Assembly: GCA_009837205.1 (NCBI GenBank)
Contig: VXTZ01000012.1
Location: forward strand, 1-64,000
Reading direction: 5' to 3'
DNA: 64,000 nucleotides
From: Candidatus Dadabacteria bacterium
GTDB lineage: Bacteria; Desulfobacterota_D; UBA1144; Nemesobacterales; Nemesobacteraceae
Shown: one piece after another, positions 8,934-17,441 of the stretch
Layout of the letters: the number at the start of each line of letters is the position of its first letter
How positions within the stretch are numbered: the first letter of the stretch is position 1
Notes under the pieces: generated by a model
Database searches by the model: none
What the model saw: the letters and a program-made list of their open reading frames with translations, nothing else
What the model was told of the DNA's origin: nothing
Translations under genes and position numbers: made by a program

Positions 8934-10289
8934 ATGTATTTTCTTTTCTTAATGAGTGAGTACCGAGCCCATTTCAGATGCATAGACGAGAACTGCTCTG
9001 AAACCTATCCCATCGACGAAATCATTTACAGGTGCAAGAAGTGCGACAATCTTCTTGACGTTCAGCACGACATGGAAACTCTGGGGCAAAAAACGCCCGA
9101 GCAATGGAAAGAGCTTTTTGACAGCAGGTACAGAAAGCAGGTCTGGCCTTTCGGAAGCGGCGTCTGGGGGAAGAAGGAGTGGGTTATGCCCTCAATCGAA
9201 AACGAGAAAATAGTTTCAATGTACGAGGGGTGCACGAACCTTTTCTGGGCCGAGAGGTTCGGAAAACAGGTAGGCGCTGAAGATCTCTGGATAAAGATGT
9301 GTGGCAACAGCCACACGGGATCCTTCAAGGATCTGGGGATGACCGTGCTCGTATCGGCCGTAAACCAGATGATAAGCGACAACGTGAGCATCCCGGCGGT
9401 AGCCTGCGCCTCAACTGGGGATACATCGGCTGCTTTGGCCGCCTACTGCGCGTCTGCAGGCATTCCTTCCATAGTCTTTCTCCCCAAAGACAAGGTATCC
9501 ATTGCCCAGTTGATCCAGCCCATATCGAACGGATCTCTGGTTCTCTCCCTGGATACGGACTTTGACGGCTGCATGGAGATGGTCCAGAGAATAACCAGCG
9601 AGCATAACATTTATCTTGCAAATTCGATCAACTCCCTGCGCATAGAGGGACAGAAAACTATAAGCATAGAACTTTGCCAGCAGTTTGACTGGGAGGTCCC
9701 GGACTGGGTAATAATTCCAGGCGGCAACCTAGGCAACGTGTCCGCGCTCGGGAAGGGATTCCTGATGATGTATGAGCTCGGCGTCATAAAAAAACTTCCG
9801 AGAATAGTCTGTGCGCAGGCACAGAACGCAAACCCTCTTTACCTGAGCTATCTTAAGGGATTTGAAGAATTTACCCCCGTAACAGCGAAAAAAACCCTCG
9901 CAAATGCCATACAGATCGGAAACCCGGTAAGCATCAACAAGGCAATTTCGATCCTCAGGCGATTTGACGGAGTTGTGGAGCAGGCATCGGAAGACGAACT
10001 TTCCCATGCCTCGGCAATGGCGGACAGAACAGGCACGTTTAACTGCCCGCACACAGGAGTTGCACTCGCGGTGTTTTTGAAACTGCTTGAGAAAAAGGTT
10101 CTTTCTCCCAAGGAGAAGATAGTGGTGGTTTCCACAGCTCACGGGCTTAAATTCGTTGAGTTCAAAGCCGGCTACCATAGGTCCGTTCTTGAAGGGATAT
10201 CTTCTGAGCTAAGCAATGTTCCGGTGGAACTTCCAAACGATTACAAGGCCGTAAAAAACGCAATACAAAGCAGAATTCCGGTCCAGTAG
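8934..10289 (+). CDS. thrC: Threonine synthase
   Basis: 451 residues from the ATG at 8934; the ATG at 8952 (MSEYRAHF) is an equally plausible start. The frame stays open further upstream, but that part lies antisense to acyP. An N-terminal zinc-ribbon-like stretch (CIDENC then CKKC) precedes the PLP fold. The PLP lysine lies in SHTGSFKDLG, near residue 130, and phosphate binding is at GGNLGNVSALGKG. It converts O-phosphohomoserine to threonine. No other threonine genes are nearby. Confidence 0.92.
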   Translation: MYFLFLMSEYRAHFRCIDENCSETYPIDEIIYRCKKCDNLLDVQHDMETLGQKTPEQWKELFDSRYRKQVWPFGSGVWGKKEWVMPSIENEKIVSMYEGCTNLFWAERFGKQVGAEDLWIKMCGNSHTGSFKDLGMTVLVSAVNQMISDNVSIPAVACASTGDTSAALAAYCASAGIPSIVFLPKDKVSIAQLIQPISNGSLVLSLDTDFDGCMEMVQRITSEHNIYLANSINSLRIEGQKTISIELCQQFDWEVPDWVIIPGGNLGNVSALGKGFLMMYELGVIKKLPRIVCAQAQNANPLYLSYLKGFEEFTPVTAKKTLANAIQIGNPVSINKAISILRRFDGVVEQASEDELSHASAMADRTGTFNCPHTGVALAVFLKLLEKKVLSPKEKIVVVSTAHGLKFVEFKAGYHRSVLEGISSELSNVPVELPNDYKAVKNAIQSRIPVQ

Positions 10290-10331
10290 TCACCATAAGA
10301 GTCATTCGGCAATCTGGATAATCCCTTGTTC

Positions 10332-11750
10332 TCAGCCGCTATCAACAATGTCTGTTCGGATGGCTGAGGCTTTTTCCGAAGCCCGAAACCTCCACCATTC
10401 CCAAGCGAGAAAAACCCACACGGGCGCAAACTCTATCCATATCACCGCGTTCCCGAATATTCCACCTTCCTCCGGGTGAGAGGGAAAATAGTACTGAAGG
10501 TAATAAAGCGGGAGCAGTGCGGTTAAAGCAAGGAACCCCGGGCTTGGAGCTATGCAGAGAAACGGAAGAAGCCACGTGTAGTACCAAGGAAACTGTGCCG
10601 GGATCAACAGAAACACACCTCCAATTATCAGAAGTGCTTTTCTGTGGAGACCTAAAGACCTGCATACAAACGCCACGTAAAACTTCCAGAGAAGAAAAAT
10701 CGCGATGAGACCAATTCTTGAATGTGCCTGCGCATGTCCGGGGTGAACATCAAACGCCTCCAGGATAAACTCCCATCCCGAAAGAACCGCCGTGAAGAAC
10801 GGGCTGTTGTTCTGCCAGCTTTTTCCGTACGCTACGATGCCGGAAGTCGAATCCAGCCTAAATACAACCATGGGAAGAAATATGATTAAGACCGCACTGG
10901 CGAAAATAGAGATCTGCAGCAGTGTTTGCCGTTTCTCCTTAAGGGGAGTTAAAAACATCCCGAAAAGAAGCGCCGGCCAGAGCTTGACTCCCACCGCCAA
11001 GGAAAGGACGAGCGTCCAGAGCTTTTTCCTTTCGCAGAGAAAAAGCAGAATTGCTCCCAGTACGAACGGAAACGCAAGGATGTCCATGTGCAGGGAATTG
11101 AATATCTCTTTCACCAGAAGCGGGTTCCACCAATAGATAATGGAATATTGACGAGGAATACCAAGTTTCTTCAAACTAGCAAGCAGAAGCCCTAGCGTAA
11201 CCAGATCAAACACCATGAGCAGAATCCTCCACGCCGTGGTGCCCATGGGAGATATTTTGTAGGATATGGCGAAGAAGAGTTCTGCGATAGGCGGATAGAT
11301 GGTTTTTACGTGGGGATGGTTTACCTTCTCAAGCGTATCGCCATAGAGGCGCTTGAGTTCCCTAAGTTTTTCGTTTCCCCCGCCTTCCGCCACTTCCTCC
11401 GGGGAGTACTCGTAGGGATTCATTCCGTTTGCAACCACGGCGCCGTCCCAGAAATAGCGGTGATAGTCGTTTTCGAGTATCGGGGTTGAAAAAAGAAACA
11501 GAACGCGGAACCCGAGACCGAAAAGAATTATGAGAAGAAGCGAACACGCGCGGTTTTTTCTGAAACTTCCCACCGCCGCAAAGTAGACAGCCGAGGCAAT
11601 AATCAGAAGCGATATGAAAACCGGTATCAGGTCTCTCTTAAAAGCCCCAGAGGAGAGTTCCGGGGAGATTTTAGCGATAGCCCCAAGCAGGAGAAAAATG
11701 GCTGTTCCGCACAGAAGAAGGAGCCGGTCCGGTTTATTGATTTTCCGCAT
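10332..11750 (-). CDS. GT-C family membrane glycosyltransferase (GT87/DUF2029-like)
   Basis: 472 residues from the ATG at 11750; a TTG four codons upstream is also possible and neither has a clear ribosome-binding site. About ten or more hydrophobic helices are visible. The first large loop has ENDYHRYFWDG followed by GMNPYEYSPEE, the acidic-residue pattern of polyprenol-phosphate-sugar-dependent mannosyltransferases. Such enzymes add sugars on the outer face of the inner membrane using lipid-linked donors. The acceptor is unknown, and no polysaccharide cluster is adjacent. It is divergent from pyrE. Confidence 0.72.
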   Translation of the reverse strand: MRKINKPDRLLLLCGTAIFLLLGAIAKISPELSSGAFKRDLIPVFISLLIIASAVYFAAVGSFRKNRACSLLLIILFGLGFRVLFLFSTPILENDYHRYFWDGAVVANGMNPYEYSPEEVAEGGGNEKLRELKRLYGDTLEKVNHPHVKTIYPPIAELFFAISYKISPMGTTAWRILLMVFDLVTLGLLLASLKKLGIPRQYSIIYWWNPLLVKEIFNSLHMDILAFPFVLGAILLFLCERKKLWTLVLSLAVGVKLWPALLFGMFLTPLKEKRQTLLQISIFASAVLIIFLPMVVFRLDSTSGIVAYGKSWQNNSPFFTAVLSGWEFILEAFDVHPGHAQAHSRIGLIAIFLLWKFYVAFVCRSLGLHRKALLIIGGVFLLIPAQFPWYYTWLLPFLCIAPSPGFLALTALLPLYYLQYYFPSHPEEGGIFGNAVIWIEFAPVWVFLAWEWWRFRASEKASAIRTDIVDSG

Positions 11751-11802
11751 CAATAGGTACAATTACGAAAATAACATTTCATTCAGTTCGGAATCCCGGA
11801 AG

Positions 11803-12345
11803 ATGAACAAGAGCAGAGAAAAATTAAAACTAATTCTAAAAAGCAAATCAATCCTGCTCGGAAATTTCACTCTGGCATCGGGAAAGCAAAGTTCCTACTA
11901 CATTGACGCCAGGCTCACGACTCTGGATCCTGAAGGCGCCCACCTGATATCAGAAATACTTCTGGGCGAAATCGCCGCTCAGGGAGGCGTAACGGCTGTC
12001 GGAGGACCGTCCACGGGTGCCGATCCGATGGTGGGAGCCATCATTTCCAGAAGTTATGAGCAGGACATGCCGCTTCGCGGATTCATAGTAAGAAAGAAGG
12101 AAAAAGAACATGGGACCGGGAACATGATAGAGGGCGGACTTACCGAGGGAGACAGTGTGGCAATAGTTGAGGACGTGATTACAACCGGTGGTTCCGTTCT
12201 AAGAGCCATTGATCTTGTCGAGTCCGCCGGAGCCGAGGTCCGTGGGGTCCTCTGCGTCGTCGACAGGGGAGAGAACACAGAAAAAGCCTTCCTTGAGCGG
12301 GGCTGTAGCTTTTTTTCCATATTCAGCGTTTCGGAACTTCTCTAG
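11803..12345 (+). CDS. pyrE: Orotate phosphoribosyltransferase
   Basis: 180 residues from the ATG at 11803; the frame is open upstream but that part lies antisense to the glycosyltransferase. It has LASGKQSSYYIDARLTTL and the PRPP-binding signature VAIVEDVITTGGS, typical of OPRTase. It makes orotidine monophosphate in pyrimidine synthesis. The length is slightly shorter than the E. coli enzyme but usual for many bacteria. No other pyr gene is in the window. Confidence 0.93.
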   Translation: MNKSREKLKLILKSKSILLGNFTLASGKQSSYYIDARLTTLDPEGAHLISEILLGEIAAQGGVTAVGGPSTGADPMVGAIISRSYEQDMPLRGFIVRKKEKEHGTGNMIEGGLTEGDSVAIVEDVITTGGSVLRAIDLVESAGAEVRGVLCVVDRGENTEKAFLERGCSFFSIFSVSELL

Positions 12346-12445
12346 AAAACTCCACGCAAAACTCTTTTGTTTTTCACACAAACCGGAATGATATTTGGTT
12401 TTTACGTAATTACTGTCACCTATATTTAGGCGGGGAGAGGATTTA

Positions 12446-13453
12446 TTGAGCGTTTTACTTGTTGTAACACTTGTGCTTTCGGCATTTCTGGCCCTTAACA
12501 TAGGAGCCAACAATTCCGCGGCGTCCATGGCGACATCGTACGGTGCCGGCGTAAGGTCGAAAAGACAGGCCGTATGGCTTATAGCTATCTTTGCTCTCCT
12601 CGGAGCGCTTACGGCCGGAGCGCCCGTGGTGGAGACCGTAGGCAAGGGAATAGTGTCGGCCGAGACCCTCTCTTCCGATATAGGCTTCATATTTATAATT
12701 CTGCTTCTCGGGATAGGTTTCATCGTCTGGGCGAATATAGTCCGCACACCTATAGCCACCACCCACGCCATAGTGTGCGCCATAGTGGGAATCGGTCTTT
12801 ATACTCAGACACTTAATTCCGACAGCTTCATCCGGGTGCTCAAATGGTGGATTCTGGCGCCGATAGTCGCCTGGTTAATAAATTTCGCCGTGGCAAAGTT
12901 TTTCTATTTCAAGATAGTCCATTACCTCGCAAGTAATTTCTCGGAGAAAAGAGTCAACGTCATCCTGACCGTGCTGATTACCATATCCGGAACTTTTATC
13001 GCCTTTTCGGGAGGCGCCAATAATTCCGCAAACGCCATAGGGCCGATAGTAAGCCTGGGGCTGATAGACTCCTATCCGGGCGCAATTCTTGCCGGTGTCG
13101 CAATGGGGGTGGGAGCAATTCTGCTGGGAGGCAGAGTTCTTGAGACCCTAGGGAAAAAAATAACGGAGATATGCATAATAAGGGCTATCTCGGTCGAGTT
13201 TACGGCTGCGGTAATAATACTGCTCGCTTCGTTATACGGAATTCCGGTTTCGATCGCCGAGATAGTAACAGCCGGAGTTGTGGGTTTTTCGTGCGCGCAG
13301 CACGGATTTGTCCAGACTTCCAAAAACAGCCATGTTGTAAAAATCGGTTTTTTCTGGTTTGTTGTTCCTGTGATAACCGTAGGGGTAAGTTATTACATAT
13401 CCCTCGTATATATAAAGTACGGCTTGTCGTCGTATCTGAGTTTTTTGGGTTAA
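12446..13453 (+). CDS. PiT-family permease, probably sulfate (CysP-like)
   Basis: 335 residues starting at a TTG with GGGGAGAGG just before it. It has about ten membrane helices and the duplicated PiT signature: NIGANNSAASMATSYGAG in the first half and GGANNSANAIGPI in the second. PiT proteins normally import phosphate. The stop codon abuts the cysH start, and in Bacillus subtilis a PiT-family protein (CysP) encoded next to cysH is a sulfate permease. I therefore infer sulfate as the substrate; phosphate remains possible. No phoU-like gene is adjacent. Confidence 0.82.
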   Translation: MSVLLVVTLVLSAFLALNIGANNSAASMATSYGAGVRSKRQAVWLIAIFALLGALTAGAPVVETVGKGIVSAETLSSDIGFIFIILLLGIGFIVWANIVRTPIATTHAIVCAIVGIGLYTQTLNSDSFIRVLKWWILAPIVAWLINFAVAKFFYFKIVHYLASNFSEKRVNVILTVLITISGTFIAFSGGANNSANAIGPIVSLGLIDSYPGAILAGVAMGVGAILLGGRVLETLGKKITEICIIRAISVEFTAAVIILLASLYGIPVSIAEIVTAGVVGFSCAQHGFVQTSKNSHVVKIGFFWFVVPVITVGVSYYISLVYIKYGLSSYLSFLG

Positions 13454-14182
13454 ATGAAATTTTCTGAAAAAGACGTAAAGAACCTCAATCACGAGTTTGA
13501 GCGAAGTTCTCCTGAGGATATCCTCGCCTGGGCTTCTGCGAACCTCGACCGCTCGGTGGCGCTTGCAACCAGCTTCCAGGTCCAAGGGATGGTGCTTGTC
13601 GACATGTTCGCAAAGGCAAACCCCGAAGCGAGAATCTTCACTCTTGATACCGGGAGGCTTCATTCCCATACGTACGACGTCATGGACAAGACAAGAGAAA
13701 AATACAACATCAACATCGAGGTGCTTTTCCCCGACACGGCTGAAGTGGAGGAGATGGTGATCAGCCACGGGGTAAATCTTTTTTACAAAAGCGTTGAAAA
13801 CAGAAGACTCTGCTGCCAAGTGAGAAAAACCAACCCGCTTAACGGATACTTAAAAAACCTAGACGCCTGGATTACCTCCATAAGGGCGGACCAGACGGAG
13901 CAGCGGGCAGAGTCAAGCAAGTTTGAGATCGACTACCTGCACGGAAAGATGCTCAAGATAAACCCTATTCTTGACTGGACCGCCGACCAGGTATGGGACT
14001 ACGTAAGGAAAAACGATGTTCCTTATAACAAGCTCCACGACATGGGATATCCAAGCATAGGATGCGCTCCCTGCACAAGGGCCGTTGAGGAGGGAGAAGA
14101 TCCTAGGGCCGGCAGGTGGTGGTGGGAGCAAGGCTCGGACAAAGAATGCGGAATTCACTTCAGTCGCGAACCGCAGTCTTAA
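13454..14182 (+). CDS. cysH: Adenylyl-sulfate (APS) reductase, CysH family
   Basis: 242 residues. It has the PAPS-reductase nucleotide fold and the two paired cysteines that bind a [4Fe-4S] cluster in APS reductases: RRLCCQVRKTNPL and GCAPCTR. The presence of these four cysteines points to APS rather than PAPS as substrate. It reduces activated sulfate to sulfite using thioredoxin in assimilatory sulfur metabolism. Its ATG follows the permease stop with no gap, so translation is probably coupled. No sat or sir gene is in the window. Confidence 0.9.
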   Translation: MKFSEKDVKNLNHEFERSSPEDILAWASANLDRSVALATSFQVQGMVLVDMFAKANPEARIFTLDTGRLHSHTYDVMDKTREKYNINIEVLFPDTAEVEEMVISHGVNLFYKSVENRRLCCQVRKTNPLNGYLKNLDAWITSIRADQTEQRAESSKFEIDYLHGKMLKINPILDWTADQVWDYVRKNDVPYNKLHDMGYPSIGCAPCTRAVEEGEDPRAGRWWWEQGSDKECGIHFSREPQS

Positions 14183-14198
14183 AGGTCTGAGGTCGCTC

Positions 14199-15296
14199 TC
14201 AGGTCCCACTCCGCAGATTCTCTTTCACAATCGGAAGAACTTCTTCTTTGAGCAATCTCATTGATTTCTGCCATTTTTCCTTCGGGTTCCACTCGTGCCC
14301 CATGACCAGAAGCACCCCGAATCCCCCGACGAATTCATGAAGCTCGATTATTTTCCGGGCGACATCCTCAGGACTTCCCACAAGCCACATGTTCTCGATC
14401 ATGTAGTCCATGGTCACTTCCCGGTCCGACATTGACTTGTCGATCTTAAACAGGTTCAAGTTGTTTCTTATCATGGGAACTATAGTGAAAAAATAATCCC
14501 GGAAATCTCTTGCGAGCGTGCCTTCTATTACTTCTTTTCTCGCCTCTTCGGTTGTCTCCGCGACATAGACGTCCCTTGCGATTCTCCATTTCGCCCTCTC
14601 AGGTGTTCTGCCGACGGCCTCCGCACCCTGCTCGTATCCCGCCCAGTGAGATTTAAGCACATCGGGAATAACGAAATTTATGCTCATAGGTATCCAGTCA
14701 CGTTCCCCGGCCGTCTTAAGACTCGCGGAATTCTCCGAGATTCCCGCAACCGCTATAGGAGGATGAGGTTCCTGGTAGGGCTTCGTGTGCACTCCGAGAC
14801 CAACCCTTTCCACGGGATCGGGAACGGTAAACTTCCACCGGGAGTTAGAGTAAACACCCGGGCTCGGGTTGTTCCAGAGGTTAAGTATCATCTCAAGGGA
14901 CTCGTTCATAAGCTGTCTTTGTTTCCCTGTTTTCGGGTTTATACCGAACGCTTCGAAATCTCCAATGAAACTTCCGGCTCCTACTCCCCAGTAGAATCTT
15001 CCCTTAAGCAGGTGGTCAAGAACCGCGATTCTGTGCGCAAGCATAAAAGGGTCATGCTGAGGCAGGCATGAAACTCCCGTACCGAAGATTATCCGCTCAG
15101 TGAGAGCGGCGGCTTTGGCTATGAAAAGATCGGGGGCAGGTATATTCTCCCAACCCGCCGTGAAGTGTTCTCCTATCCAGGCTTCCCTGAAACCGATTTC
15201 GTCAAGAAAAACTACCTGCTCCATGTCCGCTTCGAGCGTATCGGAAAGGGAAGAGCCGAATGGATGAAGAGGCATTGTGAAATATCCTAGTTCCAT
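14199..15296 (-). CDS. LLM-class flavin-dependent oxidoreductase
   Basis: 365 residues with the bacterial luciferase-like TIM-barrel pattern: MELGYFTMPLHPFG at the start, EAWIGEHF, FGTGVSCLPQHDP, and GRFYWGVGAGSF. Family members use FMN or F420 and act as monooxygenases or dehydrogenases. Close relatives often sit with terpenoid or cyclic-alkane degradation genes. Here it is divergent from a thiolase-fold/DUF35 pair, which would fit such a pathway. The substrate cannot be read from the sequence. Confidence 0.85.
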   Translation of the reverse strand: MELGYFTMPLHPFGSSLSDTLEADMEQVVFLDEIGFREAWIGEHFTAGWENIPAPDLFIAKAAALTERIIFGTGVSCLPQHDPFMLAHRIAVLDHLLKGRFYWGVGAGSFIGDFEAFGINPKTGKQRQLMNESLEMILNLWNNPSPGVYSNSRWKFTVPDPVERVGLGVHTKPYQEPHPPIAVAGISENSASLKTAGERDWIPMSINFVIPDVLKSHWAGYEQGAEAVGRTPERAKWRIARDVYVAETTEEARKEVIEGTLARDFRDYFFTIVPMIRNNLNLFKIDKSMSDREVTMDYMIENMWLVGSPEDVARKIIELHEFVGGFGVLLVMGHEWNPKEKWQKSMRLLKEEVLPIVKENLRSGT

Positions 15297-15366
15297 TTCC
15301 GGAACATTATACTCCCTTTGAACGTAAAAAGAGAGTATTTTGCGCAGCGACCTCGGCTAGTAAAGT

Positions 15367-15396
15367 TTGGCAAAAACTCTGTGTATGTAGTAATAT
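15367..15396 (+). promoter_or_regulatory. Candidate promoter of the thiolase-fold/DUF35 pair
   Basis: TTGGCA (15367-15372), an 18-base spacer and TAATAT (15391-15396) give a plausible sigma-70 promoter about 50 bases before the thiolase start. The gene itself has a strong AAGGAGGAAG ribosome-binding site. Confidence 0.4.
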
Positions 15397-15446
15397 GATA
15401 CGGATTTTGAACATCAAAGAGCACTAAGTAAGGAGGAAGCATTACA

Positions 15447-16658
15447 ATGTCTAAGAACCTTCCGGGCATACAGGAGACCCGAGAACTTCTGAAGAAGAAA
15501 AAAGTTGTTATCGCCGGGGTGGGCGAAACGGAACAGGGCAAGATCCCGGATAAAAGCTCCTTTCACTTCCTGAGCGAAGCTTCAAGGCTCGCGATCGAGG
15601 ACGCGGGGATAAAAAAAGACGACGTGGACGGCCTCGTAACGGCCTTCTCCCTCGTCGAGCACACTTTCATGCACTGCACTACCTTTGCCGACTACTTCGG
15701 CATGAACCCGAGGTTTTTCTCCTCGGTAGCCGTGGGGGGAGCCACGGCGGTGTGGATGGTGGCCGAGGCCGCCATGGCCATATCCTCAGGGCAGGCAGAA
15801 GTGGTACTCTGCGTAAGGGGGGATAACACCCTCTCGGGGATATCGTCTTCGGGGATGCTGGCGCTTATAAGGGAGATGTGCCACGCGGAGTTTGAGTTCC
15901 CCTACGGATTAACGACTCCCGGGGGATACGCGCTTGCAGCGCAGAGATACCTCCATGACTGGGGAAGCAGAAGAGAACACCTTGCCGCGGTGGCGGTGAC
16001 CATGAGAAAGCACGCCGCCGATAAGGAAAACGCGATGAACAAGGATCCGCTCTCAATAGAGGACGTTCTTAATTCAAGAGTTATAGCGGAGCCCCTTACC
16101 AAGTATGACTGCTCGATTATCTCTGACGGGGGAGCGGCTTTCATAGTCACAACGGAGGACAAGGCGAAGGAACTCGGGATAGAAAACGACCTTGCCTACC
16201 TCTGGGGAATGGGACAGGGATACTCTCACCAGTACCTCACTTCCCTTGAGAGCCTTGACCAGATATACGACGCGGTTGAGAGATCGGGACAGAAGGCGTT
16301 TAACACGGCGGGGATAGAACCAAGGGACGTTGACATAGCGTTTCTTTATGACTGCTTTACGATAACCGTTCTGCTTGAACTCGAGGGACTGGGTTTTGTT
16401 CCCAAGGGAGAGGGAGGAGCGTTTGCCCTTGAGGGAAGGATGGAGATAGGGAAGGACCTTCCTGTTAATACCCACGGGGGACTTCTCTCACAGGCTCACC
16501 TTGGGGCCATGCATCATGTGGTTGAGGCCACGCTGCAGTTAAGGGGAGACGCGGGGTCAAGGCAGGTTGAGGATCCCGAGGTTGCGGTTGTGCACGGGAA
16601 CGGCGGGATAGTGTCGGCTCACAGCACGGTGGTTTTAGGGAACCAGCCGGTTAATTAA
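15447..16658 (+). CDS. Thiolase-fold protein without the nucleophilic cysteine (SCP2-thiolase/Ltp2-like)
   Basis: 403 residues. The thiolase superfamily fold is recognised from VVIAGVGETEQG, the middle segment and the C-terminal VAVVHGNGGIVSAHS. Near residue 94, where degradative thiolases have the acyl-accepting Cys, the sequence reads VGGATA. The catalytic thiolase Cys is therefore absent, as in the SCP2-like group that includes the Ltp2 aldolases of steroid side-chain breakdown. The next gene encodes a DUF35 OB-fold protein, the usual partner of this group. I infer a two-protein complex acting on acyl-CoA esters, possibly as an aldolase. A simple acetyl-CoA acetyltransferase role is unlikely. 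Confidence 0.75.
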   Translation: MSKNLPGIQETRELLKKKKVVIAGVGETEQGKIPDKSSFHFLSEASRLAIEDAGIKKDDVDGLVTAFSLVEHTFMHCTTFADYFGMNPRFFSSVAVGGATAVWMVAEAAMAISSGQAEVVLCVRGDNTLSGISSSGMLALIREMCHAEFEFPYGLTTPGGYALAAQRYLHDWGSRREHLAAVAVTMRKHAADKENAMNKDPLSIEDVLNSRVIAEPLTKYDCSIISDGGAAFIVTTEDKAKELGIENDLAYLWGMGQGYSHQYLTSLESLDQIYDAVERSGQKAFNTAGIEPRDVDIAFLYDCFTITVLLELEGLGFVPKGEGGAFALEGRMEIGKDLPVNTHGGLLSQAHLGAMHHVVEATLQLRGDAGSRQVEDPEVAVVHGNGGIVSAHSTVVLGNQPVN

Positions 16659-16682
16659 CAATACAAAAGGAGAGAAAAGAAG

Positions 16683-17108
16683 ATGTCAGAAGAGAAAAAA
16701 GCGTATAACAAGCCTTTGCCCGAGTTTCGGCCGGAGACAAGGCCGTACTGGGATGCCGCAAAGGAGCACAAGCTGGTTATCCCCAGGTCAAGGGAGACTG
16801 GAGAGTTTTTCTTTTACCCAAGGGCTCTTTCCCCTGGAGGGGACATGAGTGAGGACATAGAGTGGGTTGAGAGTGAGGGTCGGGGGAAGGTATGGACTTT
16901 TTCCATACACCACATGGGACCATCCAAGGCGTACAAGGGTGAGCCTCCCTATGTAGTGGCCCTTATTGAGATGGACGAGGGAGTGAAGATGATGTCCAAC
17001 GTGGTTGACGTTGACCCCAATGAAGTGACCATCGGGATGGAAGTGCAGGTCTGCTTCGATGACATTACCGATGAGGTTACACTCCCCAAATTCAAACCAG
17101 CTGGTTAA
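16683..17108 (+). CDS. DUF35 OB-fold protein, zinc-ribbon cysteines absent
   Basis: 141 residues. It has the N-terminal helix of DUF35 proteins (RPYWDAAKEHKLVI), then GKVWTFSIHHMG and PPYVVALIEMDEG of the OB fold. In the usual zinc ribbon, paired cysteines flank a Pro-rich segment. Here that region (PRSRETGEFFFYPRALSPGG) has none, so it cannot bind zinc in the standard way. It starts 24 bases after the thiolase-fold gene with AGGAGAG upstream, and is probably that protein's obligate partner. The function is inferred from pairing only. Confidence 0.8.
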   Translation: MSEEKKAYNKPLPEFRPETRPYWDAAKEHKLVIPRSRETGEFFFYPRALSPGGDMSEDIEWVESEGRGKVWTFSIHHMGPSKAYKGEPPYVVALIEMDEGVKMMSNVVDVDPNEVTIGMEVQVCFDDITDEVTLPKFKPAG

Positions 17109-17122
17109 AAAAGCGGGGACGG

Positions 17123-17437
17123 TCAGTCATCGAGTTTTACAAGTATGTCGTCCCCGTCAATCTTTACCGGGTAGATCTCTAGGGGTTCGACCGCCGGAAG
17201 GCAAAGCACCTCTCCGGTTCTGACGTTGAACTCAGCCCCATGATAACAGCAGGTGATGCGTTCTCCGTCAAGGTCGCCGTCTGAAAGAGTAAAACACTGG
17301 TGGGTGCATTCATCCCGAAAGGCGTAGAAATTCCCCTCTACGCTGCATATGGCAATCGCATCTCCATCGATGAAAAAAGATTCCACTTCTCCTTCAGGTA
17401 TGTCTGAAACCTTTGCTACTTTCTTATAGTCGGACAC
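17123..17437 (-). CDS. Rieske-type ferredoxin, last gene of the suf operon
   Basis: 104 residues from the GTG at 17437. That start is preferred because AAGGAAGG lies upstream; a longer start at 17476 would overlap sufD. The Rieske [2Fe-2S] motifs are CTHQC and CCYHGAEF, giving two Cys and two His ligands. The protein resembles the small ferredoxins of aromatic ring dioxygenases. It begins five bases after the sufD stop, so it belongs to the Suf transcript. Similar Rieske genes occur in suf operons of other bacteria, where they may serve cluster assembly or be a client. No oxygenase is adjacent. Confidence 0.87.
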   Translation of the reverse strand: MSDYKKVAKVSDIPEGEVESFFIDGDAIAICSVEGNFYAFRDECTHQCFTLSDGDLDGERITCCYHGAEFNVRTGEVLCLPAVEPLEIYPVKIDGDDILVKLDD

Positions 17438-17441
17438 AAAC

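Noticed and set aside
17113-17160. GGGGAC/GTCCCC inverted repeat at the end of the Rieske gene as a terminator
   Set aside because: Most of it is coding sequence with a long loop and no T-run on either strand.
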